Assembly: GCF_963668215.1 (NCBI RefSeq)
Contig: NZ_OY764190.1
Location: forward strand, 1,798,001 to 1,862,000
DNA from: an uncultured Desulfosarcina sp.
GTDB taxonomy: Bacteria; Desulfobacterota; Desulfobacteria; Desulfobacterales; Desulfosarcinaceae
DNA length: 64,000 nt
Reading direction: 5' to 3'
Below the pieces are notes generated by a model, which was not told the origin of the DNA, did not search any database, and worked only from the letters and a program-made list of their open reading frames with translations. Shown here piece after piece: positions 28,136-41,093 of the stretch. The translations under genes and the position numbers were made by a program. The number at the start of each line of letters is the position of its first letter. Position 1 is the stretch's first letter.

Positions 28136-30079
28136 CTATTGCTTTCCGGCGGCAAAAGAATCGGCGCAGGGCAGAAAAATATGCACTACCGTGCCGATCC
28201 CTTCCTCCGAATCCACATAGATGTATCCTTCATGGTTTTTAATAATGCCGTAGGCGGCGGCCATACCCATTCCCCTTCCTAAAAATTTGGTGGTATAAAA
28301 GGGATCGAAAATTTTCTCGCACGACTCCGGGGACATACCGATTCCGTTATCGGCAACGCTCAAACCGGCATATTCGCCCGGTTGCAAACCGAGGAAGGCA
28401 CCGGCCGCAACATCGTCGATACGGGCACGATGGGTCCCGATGCGGATATGGCCCTTCTCTTCTATGGCTTCGGCCGCGTTAACGATTACCTCTCTCAACA
28501 CCATGCCCAGTTGCACGGGATCACCCTCGATATCTGGAGTATCCTCGGCGAACTCGGTTTCGATCACGATCTTTTTGTCGCCGGTGTCACCGATGAGATG
28601 AGCGGCGTCGAGTACTAACTGCCGCAAAGTGTGCCGCCCGGCCTGATATCGGCCGCCGCGGGCATAGGCCAGCAACCGCTGAGTCAAATCGGTCATGGAT
28701 TCCGCAGAATTGATCATGGAGTCGCAGTAACGGCTCACCTGCGGGTGGTCGGGAAAGGAAAACCGCAGCAGATCGATGTTGCCGGTGATGGCCGAAAGCT
28801 TGTTGTTGAATTGATGGGCGATGCCGCCGGCAAGGGCGCCGATGGCCTCCAGTTTCTGGATCTGGCCAACGGTGGCCTCGATCATTTTACGGGCTGTGAT
28901 ATCCCGCAGGAAATTGAGTGTGGCCGGCTGCCCGTGCCAATGGATCACTACGGAATTGATCTCCACCCAAATGGTGGATTTCCGGGCGGTAACGATTCTG
29001 AAGGGGTAGGAACTGGGAACCGACTCGCCCGCCAGCCGTTTACGGTAACGACCGGAAACCAGTTCGAGATCTTCCGGATGAACCAGGTCGAAAAGAAGCG
29101 ACTCCAGCAGTTCTTCGCGTGAAAAGCCGCTGAGCGCGGACAGACCGGGATTGGGAAAAAGGATGCGGCCTTCCTGGGCAATGAATATGGCATCGTTGGC
29201 ATTGTCGAAAAGCGCGCGGTACTGCCGTTCCGACTCGCGCAGAGCGGTTTCGATTTTGGCGCGTTCATCGATTTCCTCCCTGAGCCGCCGGTTGACCACA
29301 ACCAGTTCCTCAGTACGTTCTCGCACCAGGTCCTCCAGACGAAGCCGGTGGCGTTCCAACTCCGAACGGGCCTTTTCATGGAGAATGATGATGGCCATTC
29401 TGCCGGCTACCGTATCGGTCAAATCCCTGGCATTTTCCAGGTATTTGTCGTCCTGACTGGCGGCCTTGGGCAAGACAATTTCCAGTCGCCCCAAGGTTTC
29501 GTCTTCAGAATAGATATCGCTTTCGATCTTGACCCCTTCGTCATCGTCTTCCCGGTCGCCAAACCGATGGCTTTGGTAATAAAGGCGAACTTTTGATTCA
29601 ATTCCAAACCCGACATCCCGAAGAATTTGGACGGTCTTTTTGAAAATTTCTTCCAGGGAGAGGGTGGGGCGGTCACGCAACCGATTGATGGCGGCCAGGC
29701 AGCTTAAGGCCCGGACGCGATTTTGCAGATCCGCAGCCTGTTCAGCCAGGGCGGTCTGGGTGGAAAGGATCGTATTTCTTAAAAAAACAACCACATAAGA
29801 TACCAAAAAGAACATGCACACGCGGAAAGCATTATCCAGGCCCGAGGCGTGGACATGGCGCAGCAAGTGGCATCCAATCAGCAGGACGCTGAGAGTCAGG
29901 GGGACAGCCATCCCGGTCCGTCCCCACCACAAGGCACCGAGAATGATGGGAATGTAAAAAAGATGCGTAAATACGGTGGCCCGCGCCAACACCAGATGGA
30001 AATAGATTGTCAGTATGGCGGCGCTAATCAGCATAATCGCCATGGCCCAGATTCTTGTCCGGTCTTTCTTTTCGATCAT
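28136..30079 (-). CDS. PAS-domain membrane histidine kinase
   Basis: This 647-residue kinase starts at ATG 30079, six bases after an AAAGGG ribosome site (a TTG at 30085 is the only alternative). The N-terminus has about four membrane helices (up to residue ~105). A GAF-like region and coiled coil (ELERHRLRLEDLVRERTEEL) follow, then a PAS domain (about 295-405: YRALFDNANDAIFIAQEGRI). The HisKA domain has the H-box GGIAHQFNNKLSAITGNID, and an intact ATPase domain closes the protein (VNAAEAIEEKG, DNGIGMSPES, GRGMGMAAAYG). No response regulator gene is adjacent, so it is an orphan kinase. It is encoded alone on the minus strand. Confidence 0.88.
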   Translation of the reverse strand: MIEKKDRTRIWAMAIMLISAAILTIYFHLVLARATVFTHLFYIPIILGALWWGRTGMAVPLTLSVLLIGCHLLRHVHASGLDNAFRVCMFFLVSYVVVFLRNTILSTQTALAEQAADLQNRVRALSCLAAINRLRDRPTLSLEEIFKKTVQILRDVGFGIESKVRLYYQSHRFGDREDDDEGVKIESDIYSEDETLGRLEIVLPKAASQDDKYLENARDLTDTVAGRMAIIILHEKARSELERHRLRLEDLVRERTEELVVVNRRLREEIDERAKIETALRESERQYRALFDNANDAIFIAQEGRILFPNPGLSALSGFSREELLESLLFDLVHPEDLELVSGRYRKRLAGESVPSSYPFRIVTARKSTIWVEINSVVIHWHGQPATLNFLRDITARKMIEATVGQIQKLEAIGALAGGIAHQFNNKLSAITGNIDLLRFSFPDHPQVSRYCDSMINSAESMTDLTQRLLAYARGGRYQAGRHTLRQLVLDAAHLIGDTGDKKIVIETEFAEDTPDIEGDPVQLGMVLREVIVNAAEAIEEKGHIRIGTHRARIDDVAAGAFLGLQPGEYAGLSVADNGIGMSPESCEKIFDPFYTTKFLGRGMGMAAAYGIIKNHEGYIYVDSEEGIGTVVHIFLPCADSFAAGKQ

Positions 30080-30520
30080 CGACAACCCTTTCTATCATCA
30101 GCAGGACTATAAACAAAATTCCACATACACAAACACCTTGCCGCTTGCTGCTTCTTCAGGATAGGCGTGCGTTCTAACAAGATCGATCAATTTAGAGGAA
30201 ATCTTGAGATATCCGCATCAATTTTTGGAGAAATTCGGTTGATCACCTACTGCTCCCGTCCGTACGACCGGTGATGCAACAAGGTCATCAAAGCACTTGG
30301 ATCCTGATGCGTGAGGTGAGTTTGGTTTAAACGGCGGGAACCTATTAGAATGCAGGCTATCATCTTTTTTCAGGCATCACACCCCGGCAGATCGATCTTC
30401 ATCCTTGCGGTAAACAGTTATGCCATCGCGAGAAAGACCTTTTTTGCGCGCCTGAAGACGGTACTCGAAGGTATGATTACGTGACGAAGGATACGAAAAA
30501 CACAGATATCGGTCTTCTTA
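30080..30520. other. Intergenic region without recognised features
   Basis: This 441-base stretch lies upstream of the kinase gene and downstream of the oxoprolinase gene (both minus strand). It should contain the kinase promoter. I see no hairpin repeat, terminator or coding region with family resemblance. Confidence 0.35.
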
Positions 30521-34279
<3,759 letters not shown>

Positions 34280-34288
34280 GATGGGTCG

Positions 34289-34675
34289 TTACTCCTGTCG
34301 ACGGTCCTTCAGGCCTAAAAAGTCGAGAAAAAAAGGGTCACGAAAAATTAGGTCCGGGGTCAAGCGATCATCATTGCGGAGATTGTCGCATTCCAGGCGA
34401 ATCAATTCATCGGGCTTTTTGGAAAGGCCGTGCGTTCGAACAGCATCGAATCGATCCGGGCTTGCAATGTACGCGTGCTCCACCGGTCCATTCGGAAATG
34501 CGTCCAGCTCAATTGTGCACGCAGTGCGGTCACAATCTTTTCATCCGGAAAAATCAGGGAAGAGCGTATTATGTTGAACAGGTTTCGCTTGGTGAAACCC
34601 TGCCCGTATTCGCGCTGCAATTGTGCGCTCAGTGCGTGCACAAAATTTTCACCATATTCCGCACCTGGCTCTCAG
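34289..34675 (-). pseudogene. Decayed DUF1016 (YhcG-type) nuclease-family gene fragment
   Basis: On the minus strand, a DUF1016 N-terminal core is readable in one frame: LSAQLQREYGQGFTKRNLFNI, FPDEKIVTALRAQLSWTHFR, then RWSTRTLQARIDSMLFERTA. A one-base shift near 34423 moves it to another frame that continues SKKPDELIRLE, then DRLTPDLIFRDPFFLDFLGLKD. An internal deletion removes the usual LKDPLQREFYAEMCRIE-type segment between the two pieces. A stop precedes EPGAEYGENF, and the C-terminal nuclease domain is missing. DUF1016 proteins are PD-(D/E)XK nucleases linked to mobile elements and defence. This is a remnant, not a working gene. Confidence 0.75.
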
Positions 34676-34832
34676 TCTATTTAGCTTAACTGATTTCCCT
34701 TTTATTTTAAACCTTTTAATACCTATACAGCGGTCCGCGACCGGGCAACTCCGCATGCCGGCGATCCGCGTCCACCATCGCTTGCAGCCACCCCTTGCCA
34801 CCCGGGGCCGGATTGTGCGAAAAAACAGCCCC

Positions 34833-35069
34833 ATGAATAAAAACCCAAAATGCCAGCCCGATCCCGAGGTATTGATCAAGCTGGCCAACACGCGTATGCC
34901 CTTCGGCAAATACAAGGACTGGCGGCTGATCGATCTGCCCGAGCCCTATGTGATCTGGTTTTCCCAAAAAGGATTCCCGCGCGGAAAGCTTGGCGAAATG
35001 CTGCAAATGGTCTATGAAATCAAGGTCAACGGTTTGGAATATCTATTTGACCGATTCAAAACGGAATAG
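34833..35069 (+). CDS. DUF3820 family small protein
   Basis: This 78-residue protein has the DUF3820 pattern: ANTRMPFGKYKDWRLIDLPE at about 20-40, followed by YVIWFSQKGFPRGKLGEML and a C-terminal VNGLEYLFDRF. Members are small soluble proteins of unknown function, some described as quorum-sensing-regulated in annotation. I chose ATG 34833 because upstream in-frame codons to 34623 run through the pseudogene region and show no resemblance. The stop codon overlaps the alternative GTG start of the lipid kinase gene by one base, so the two genes are probably co-translated. Confidence 0.8.
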   Translation: MNKNPKCQPDPEVLIKLANTRMPFGKYKDWRLIDLPEPYVIWFSQKGFPRGKLGEMLQMVYEIKVNGLEYLFDRFKTE

Positions 35070-35074
35070 TGGCA

Positions 35075-35962
35075 ATGACGATAGCCTTAATTGCAAACCC
35101 CAGTGCCGGTGGAAAAAAAGGGACGCGGATCATTCCCCGGGTGGAAGCCCTGCTTCGACGGCATGGCATCGACTATCGCCTCTTTGTCACCCAGTACCAC
35201 GAACATGCCCTGACGATTGCCGGAAAGCTCCCCCCGCATCGGTTCGACGGCATCGTCTCCATGGGCGGCGACGGCACCAACTTCCATGTACTCAACGGCC
35301 TGCTGAAAAATTACGATCCGGCGACGCTGCCGCCCTTGGGCATCATTCCCGTAGGCAGCGGCAACTCCTTTGCCCGGGACCTCGGCATCCGCTCCACCAA
35401 AGATGGCCTCCGGGCGCTGGTGAGAGGGGAGACGCGGCCGGTGGATGTGTGCTCGTTCAGCCAGCAGGGGGACCCGTGGTATTTCGTCAACCTGACGGGA
35501 TTCGGTTTCGTCACCGATGTGGCCCGGACGGCCCATCAGTTGAAACGCTGCGGTGATTTCAGTTACGTGCTGGGCGTGTTTTACCGTCTGATGGGCCTGC
35601 GCTTTCACCACATGGAATTGACCCTCGACGGACAACGCATCGAGGCGGGCAACTGTTTCGTCGAATTCTGCAACTCCCGCTACACCGGGGGGAAAATGCT
35701 CATGGCGCCGGAAGCACAAATTGACGACGGCTGGTTCGACGTGGTGGTGGTGGGTCCGCTTAGCCGCCTGTCCCTGGTGACCACGTTTCCCAAAATTTTC
35801 AAAGGAACCCACGGGGAAAATCCGGCGGTGCGGTTCTTTAAAGCCAAAACGGCAAAAGTCGCTACCGATCCGTCTAAAATCCTGCTGCCGGACGGTGAAA
35901 TCTTCGGATCGACGCCAACCAGTATCGATATTCATCCTAAATTGGTCCGATACTTCTCATGA
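35075..35962 (+). CDS. YegS/BmrU-type diacylglycerol-kinase-family lipid kinase
   Basis: This 295-residue protein phosphorylates a lipid such as diacylglycerol, ceramide or another long-chain alcohol. It has the NAD-kinase-like fold with the nucleotide-binding motifs TIALIANPSAGGKKG at the N-terminus, SMGGDGTNFHVLNGLLKN at about 70-85, and IPVGSGNSFARDLGI at about 100. The ATG at 35075 is chosen. The GTG two codons earlier (35069) overlaps the DUF3820 stop by one base and is an alternative. The protein has no membrane span and should act at the membrane from the cytoplasm. Confidence 0.87.
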   Translation: MTIALIANPSAGGKKGTRIIPRVEALLRRHGIDYRLFVTQYHEHALTIAGKLPPHRFDGIVSMGGDGTNFHVLNGLLKNYDPATLPPLGIIPVGSGNSFARDLGIRSTKDGLRALVRGETRPVDVCSFSQQGDPWYFVNLTGFGFVTDVARTAHQLKRCGDFSYVLGVFYRLMGLRFHHMELTLDGQRIEAGNCFVEFCNSRYTGGKMLMAPEAQIDDGWFDVVVVGPLSRLSLVTTFPKIFKGTHGENPAVRFFKAKTAKVATDPSKILLPDGEIFGSTPTSIDIHPKLVRYFS

Positions 35963-36057
35963 AAGCCAGGAAACCGGCTGGGGATACCGCCCCGGAGGGA
36001 GGTGGGGCGATTTAGATAACCCCAACCGATTTCCGACGATCCGCCCGGGCTATTCGA

Positions 36058-37101
36058 TCAGCCGCCCAGCTGTTTCATCAGCGCCGGTCCGATTTTGTAA
36101 AAGCTGTATGCGCCGAGGACAATGCAATAGATCGGCACGACCCAGCGCCAGGCCTTTTCCGGAAAGACCTTCACCGCATAAGGAGCGGCGATGGCGGCCA
36201 CCATGCTGCCCAAAAGCATGGAGGGCAGCACCAGATAGTCGATGGTCATCCCGCCGCCGATGGACAACGCCAGCCAGACGAAGATGGAAAACACGCAGGT
36301 CGTCCCTTCGCTCAGAGCGGTGACAGCCAGCATGCTCTTGACCGGGACGCCGGAGAGCAGCCCGCCCACCGTGACCACCGGTCCGTAGCCGCCGCCGCCC
36401 ACGCCCTTGTTGAATCCGGCCAGGGCGGCAAAGCCAAGCATCCGAAACGGTCGGTAAGGCCGCTCTTTCCTTCCTTTGATCAGCATGGCACCGCCCATCA
36501 TCAGCAGCAGGACAACCACGTAAAGTTTGATCCATACCTTGTGGACTTTGAAGACCGCGTATACGGCGGTTACCGAAAGACCTACCGTTATACACCCGGT
36601 AACGGCGATCATCAGCCACAGCTTGATCGGCTCCGACATCGGTTTGAAACGCCATTCCACGTTGCCGAACTCCTTGTGCAGAAAGGCCCCGATCATCCCG
36701 GCAGTGGCCTGTTGAATCATAACCGCCGGCACCACCTGCTTGGGATCGAACCCCATGACCAGCAGCAGCGGGGTCATGGCCGCCCCGTAACCCATACCGG
36801 CCGAAGCGTCGAGAAATTCCAGGATGATCGCTAGACCGACCACCCACCAGAAGATGGTCCAGTTGTTGGTCCCCTCCCATCCATGGGCCTTGACGATCTC
36901 CGACGGCAAGCGGCCGGACCCTTCGAAAGGATTGCCGGCCAACCAGCATCCGATCAGAAAGACCACGAAGAAAATCGCGACCCCCCATAGCGCGGCAACG
37001 ATTTCGTTCTTTTCCGGTTTAAGCCTTTCGAGAATCGTTGGTTTGGCCGTTTCCAACTCTCGTGCAACTTCCCATCCCATTCGTTTATCTGCTTTTTCCA
37101 T
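36058..37101 (-). CDS. TauE/SafE-family sulfite/anion exporter
   Basis: This 347-residue membrane protein has about eight hydrophobic helices. The TauE/SafE features are FLDASAGMGYGAAMTPLLLV with the glycine-rich core, and FNKGVGGGGYGPVVTVGGLLSG in the second half. Members carry sulfite, sulfonates or other organic anions across the inner membrane. The ATG at 37101 follows a strong AAGGAGGAAGGAGG ribosome site, so the longer frame to 37188 is not used. It lies on the same strand as, and just downstream of, a sigma-54 response regulator and kinase (minus strand, 37438-40822). That may place it under their control. Confidence 0.85.
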   Translation of the reverse strand: MEKADKRMGWEVARELETAKPTILERLKPEKNEIVAALWGVAIFFVVFLIGCWLAGNPFEGSGRLPSEIVKAHGWEGTNNWTIFWWVVGLAIILEFLDASAGMGYGAAMTPLLLVMGFDPKQVVPAVMIQQATAGMIGAFLHKEFGNVEWRFKPMSEPIKLWLMIAVTGCITVGLSVTAVYAVFKVHKVWIKLYVVVLLLMMGGAMLIKGRKERPYRPFRMLGFAALAGFNKGVGGGGYGPVVTVGGLLSGVPVKSMLAVTALSEGTTCVFSIFVWLALSIGGGMTIDYLVLPSMLLGSMVAAIAAPYAVKVFPEKAWRWVVPIYCIVLGAYSFYKIGPALMKQLGG

Positions 37102-37437
37102 ACCTGCCTCCTTCCTCCTTCGGTTTGACGCGCTGCACTCTGGCAGGCATTTAGTGCAACCCGGCGGCCAATTTTCCCGAAAAGCCATTAGATTATTAAC
37201 TATTTGATTACATTAAAAATTTGATGCGGTTTGAAAAGGGCGCCGGCTCGGAAATTCGAATGGGTGCCAATGCCGGATGGCACTCTGCAGGGAGCCAAAA
37301 ATGGATATTTACTATGATATCGGCAGGATAAAAAAATCAGGGGGTTCTACAGCCGGCGCCATTGCAAATTTGCACCCGCGTGAAGGGCGCCTCGACGGGA
37401 TGGGGAGGCCGCCCGCCGAAACGAAAATGCCGGAGGT

Positions 37438-38832
37438 TCAGGATGGTCCGTTGCGGAATTCGTCGGATTTGATACCGCAGCGCTTCATGATTTGCTGCAG
37501 GCTCTGACGCTCGATTCCGGCCATTTGGGCGGCCTGGGTGACATTGCCGCCGCTGGCCTGCAGGGCCTGGGAGGCATAGTCCCGATCGAATGCAGCCAGA
37601 ACCTGCTTTTTGGCTTCTTTATATGGCGCCAGACCGCGAGCGGCCGGCAGCGTCGGCCCGGACGGCGTCCATCCGATGTCTTCTGCATAGACCGTATCAC
37701 CCGGTGCCATAACGACGGCCCGTTTGATCACATTTTCCAGCTCCCGGACGTTCCCTTCCCACGGGTGGGACAGAAATCGCTGCATCAGTTGGGGGGCGAA
37801 CTGCTTTTTGGGACGCTGGTAGAGGCGGCAGGATTCGGAAAGAAAGTGATCGATAAGCAGCGGCAGATCCTCCCTCCGTTCCCGGAGCGGCGGCATTTTC
37901 AGGTTGACGACATTGAGCCGGTAATAAAGGTCCTCACGGAACTGCCGGGCGCCAACCTTGACCTTGAGGTCGCAATTGGTCGAGGCGATTACCCGAACAT
38001 CGACAACCAGGTTTTTCGGGTCTCCCAGAGGTTTGATCTCCTTATCTTCGATGGCCAGCAGCAGCTTGGTCTGGACAGGGAGCGAAATGTCGCCAATTTC
38101 GTCCAGGTATATCGTGCCGCCGTCGGCAGCCTGGAACATGCCTTTTTTGTCCTGGCTGGCATGGGTGAACGCACCCTTTCGATAACCGAACAGCTCGCTT
38201 TCCAAAATCTGCTCCGGAATCGCCGGGCAGTTGACCCGCACGAACGGCTTCCGGCATCGTGGACTCATGGCGTGAATGGCCATTGCCGCCAGGTTTTTCC
38301 CGGTTCCCGACTCGCCGGTGATCAGAACGGTGACATCGGTGCGGCTGATCATCTGGATCGTTTCATAAATTTTCTGCATTCGCGCGCTGGTACCGATAAA
38401 ATTCTCGAAACGTTCAGTATCGGCGATCCGCTCACGCAGGTCCAGGTTTTCGCGCAGCAGCCGTCCGCGTTCAGCGGCCTTTTGGATCAGCAGCACCAAT
38501 GCATCCCGATCGAAGGGTTTGGTAATAAAATCGTAGGCCCCCTTTTTGATGGCGGCCACGGCCACATCGACTGCGCCGAATGCGGTCATCATGATAACGG
38601 TCAACATCCGGTCGCGTTCCTTGAGCCGTTCGAGAAGGCACAGCCCGTCCATTGTCGGCATGCGGATGTCAACCAGGGCGACATCGAAAGAATGGTGCGC
38701 GACCTGTTCCAACGCCTCTTCACCGCTGCTGGCGGTCTCGATTTCAACATTCGGAAGCTCACCGGCAATGGTCCGTTGAAGCATTGCCAGCATTTTCAAT
38801 TCGTCATCGACGATCAGGATTCGCGTGGTCAT
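37438..38832 (-). CDS. Sigma-54-dependent NtrC-family response regulator
   Basis: This 464-residue activator has a receiver domain (about 1-125, phosphoacceptor aspartate in VDIRMPTMDGLCLLE), an AAA+ sigma-54 interaction domain, and a Fis-type helix-turn-helix (about 415-455). The AAA+ domain has Walker A ITGESGTGKNLA, the loop RKGAFTHASQDKKGMF (a GAFTHA variant of GAFTGA), and YLDEIGDISL. It activates transcription from -12/-24 promoters after phosphorylation. ATG 38832 is preceded by an AAAGGAG element. Its start overlaps the end of the upstream kinase gene by 29 bases, so the pair is translationally coupled. The GAFTHA change is worth noting but does not abolish identification. Confidence 0.92.
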   Translation of the reverse strand: MTTRILIVDDELKMLAMLQRTIAGELPNVEIETASSGEEALEQVAHHSFDVALVDIRMPTMDGLCLLERLKERDRMLTVIMMTAFGAVDVAVAAIKKGAYDFITKPFDRDALVLLIQKAAERGRLLRENLDLRERIADTERFENFIGTSARMQKIYETIQMISRTDVTVLITGESGTGKNLAAMAIHAMSPRCRKPFVRVNCPAIPEQILESELFGYRKGAFTHASQDKKGMFQAADGGTIYLDEIGDISLPVQTKLLLAIEDKEIKPLGDPKNLVVDVRVIASTNCDLKVKVGARQFREDLYYRLNVVNLKMPPLRERREDLPLLIDHFLSESCRLYQRPKKQFAPQLMQRFLSHPWEGNVRELENVIKRAVVMAPGDTVYAEDIGWTPSGPTLPAARGLAPYKEAKKQVLAAFDRDYASQALQASGGNVTQAAQMAGIERQSLQQIMKRCGIKSDEFRNGPS

Positions 38833-40822
38833 TGGCGGATGGTCGCTCCTTTCGACTCTCGGGGGGTGTCGTCGGCAGCTCCACGGTGAACACCGCCCCT
38901 TCACTGGGGCGGCTTTTGACATGGATGCTGCCGCCATGTTCCTGAATGATGCCGTAACTGACCGACAAACCCAGGCCGGTTCCCCGGCCCATGGGCTTGG
39001 TGGTAAAAAAAGGGTCGAAAATTCGGTTCAGGTGCTCGGGGGCGATGCCAGGACCGTTGTCCTGCACTTCAAATCCGACGGTCGAACGGTCCGGCCAATG
39101 GACGGTGCGGACCTTGACGCGGCCGTTCGCGCCCAGGGCCTGCCGCGCGTTGATCAGCAGGTTGACGAGGACCTGCTGCAATTTTTCGGCATCCCCGAAG
39201 GCATTTGGTGGCTGGAGGCTGTTTTCCGTCTCCAGCGCGATACCGGCAAGTTCGAAGTCGTGCCGTACGATGGCGGCCACGTCGTCCACCAGCAAGGAAA
39301 GGCAGACCGGCTCCATATGGGTCTCGGTCCTGCGCGCAAAACTGAGCAGCGCCTGCACGATTTTCTTGCACTTCAAGGTCTCTTCTTCGATGGTCTCAAG
39401 GTCCGCGTGTTGTTGGCTGGAGACCGGTGCGTCGCGCAACAGCAGCTGAGTATAACCGAGAATCAGTCCCAGCGGGTTGTTGATTTCATGGGCGACCCCC
39501 GCGGAGAGTTGCCCCAGGGAAGCGAGTTTGTCGGTCCATAGCAGTCGGTTTTCGATTTCTTTTCGATGGGTAATGTCCTTGACGATGCCTTCGTAGCCGA
39601 CGACGCAACCCGTTGCATCCCGCTGAAGCGAGCAGCTGAAAAGAACGAACAGCAGCTCGTCGTCAGGGCCGTGCAGCGTGGCTTCCCAATCCTTGACGAA
39701 TCCGTCTCGCTCCAGATTTTGCTGTAATTGGGCAAAAGCGTTCGGGTCGATAAACAGGTCCTTAAGATGCGTCGCAATACCAGGCGATGCAGCGTTCGGA
39801 TAGCCGAGCAGGGTGCGGCCGGCCGGGTTGATGTCGCGCAGTTTCCCGCTGCCGTCTGCAATAAAGATCATATCCATGGAGGTTTCGAAAATTCGTCGGT
39901 ATTTGCGTTCCGACGCTTCGATAATGGTCTTTGACTCGGCCAGTTGTCCAACCGAATGTTTCAATGAGTGCAGCATGACGTCGAAAGCGCCGGCCAACTG
40001 CTGAATCTCATCACCGCCGTACCGGCGATAAACCACACAGGTCCGGCATGCCTTTTCGGTACCGGCGTTGCCGGTGGCCAGCCATGAGTGCATGGACCAG
40101 CATTGTCGGGGGACGTCGCCGTGTAAAGGGCAGTCGACCTTCGTACACGACGTGACCTGCCAGCATGGTCGATCGGGTTCCAGACCGACCCGCATATCCA
40201 GATTGTTGGCGTTGATCCGGTTCAAGGCCGAGCGCAGGTGGGAAATCCTTCTGGTAACGCTGTCCGAAAGACTGAAAGCGACCAGTGCGGCGGCAAAGAG
40301 CGACAGACCGAGCAACGAAAAAATATTCCAGAGAATCTGCCGGGTGATCAGCGCGCCTTGCCTGCGGGAAAGCCCCAGCCGGACGACGCCGACCCGGCTA
40401 TTGCCGGCGATCACCGGAGCGGCAAAATCGTATATCAGCTCCTTTCCGGTATCGAGGAGCCGGATGGCGCAACGTTGCCTGTCATCGGCTGAATTGGCGG
40501 TTTTAAGCGCCACCGGGAACCCGCCTTCATAGGTGTGCGCCAATACCCTGCCGTGTTCGTCCATGATAAACGCATAGACCATTCCGTCGCTGCTGACGAC
40601 GGTTTCATCCACCATGTTTTTAAGCCGCAGGAAATCCACCGCCAGCAGCGGGTCCTCGCAGCGGGCAGCCAGATTGATCGCCAGCGCCAGGCCGCGTTGT
40701 TTATATTCGTCACTCAGGGCACGGGTCACAGTATGGTTGACGGCCAGGCCGATCAGGCCGCCGGCCAACAGCACCACGGAAAGCATACTGACAAAAACGC
40801 GGGTTCGAAAACTGAAAATCAT
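38804..40822 (-). CDS. Sensor histidine kinase with a Cys/Trp-rich insert after HAMP
   Basis: This 672-residue kinase has two membrane helices (about 7-28 and 165-186) around a periplasmic sensor domain. A HAMP region follows that carries an unusual cysteine-rich insertion: Cys220, Cys226, Cys231, Cys241, Cys259 and Cys262, with CW pairs at 220-221 and 241-242. A PAS domain (about 300-420) follows, then HisKA with His445 in AGVAHEINNPLGLILG, and an intact ATPase domain (NLLINARQALG, DNGPGIAPEH, GRGTGLGLSVSYG). It resembles the two-CW domain kinases of deltaproteobacteria. The regulator gene overlaps its 3' end. The signal is unknown, but a PhnD-like binding lipoprotein is encoded divergently 271 bases away. 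Confidence 0.9.
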   Translation of the reverse strand: MIFSFRTRVFVSMLSVVLLAGGLIGLAVNHTVTRALSDEYKQRGLALAINLAARCEDPLLAVDFLRLKNMVDETVVSSDGMVYAFIMDEHGRVLAHTYEGGFPVALKTANSADDRQRCAIRLLDTGKELIYDFAAPVIAGNSRVGVVRLGLSRRQGALITRQILWNIFSLLGLSLFAAALVAFSLSDSVTRRISHLRSALNRINANNLDMRVGLEPDRPCWQVTSCTKVDCPLHGDVPRQCWSMHSWLATGNAGTEKACRTCVVYRRYGGDEIQQLAGAFDVMLHSLKHSVGQLAESKTIIEASERKYRRIFETSMDMIFIADGSGKLRDINPAGRTLLGYPNAASPGIATHLKDLFIDPNAFAQLQQNLERDGFVKDWEATLHGPDDELLFVLFSCSLQRDATGCVVGYEGIVKDITHRKEIENRLLWTDKLASLGQLSAGVAHEINNPLGLILGYTQLLLRDAPVSSQQHADLETIEEETLKCKKIVQALLSFARRTETHMEPVCLSLLVDDVAAIVRHDFELAGIALETENSLQPPNAFGDAEKLQQVLVNLLINARQALGANGRVKVRTVHWPDRSTVGFEVQDNGPGIAPEHLNRIFDPFFTTKPMGRGTGLGLSVSYGIIQEHGGSIHVKSRPSEGAVFTVELPTTPPESRKERPSANDHANPDRR

Positions 40823-41093
40823 GGCGGCTCTTTAATCTGCGAGAGATCCTGTTATAATAATAGGCAAATACTCAATATCGGTCAATCCGTTCTTGTCCGT
40901 AAACCATCGGCCGGTGTTTCCAGTGCCGCGGAAAGGGTGCAACGCCGACTTGCCCACCGGGGCGTCAGGGTGTAAAAGATACCGATTCAATATGGCGATC
41001 CTTTGGGGGGATTGCCGATGGATGGGGCCAAAAATCCACTTTTGATCCGAGATGCGCATTGGAATAAGATGTATTGAATATTGGAGGGAAGGC

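Noticed and set aside
34510..34651. Two 34-bp similar direct repeats as a transposon footprint
   Set aside because: The repeats are internal to the decayed DUF1016 gene and reflect similar coding words (LSAQLQ/LRAQLS), so they are not target-site duplications.
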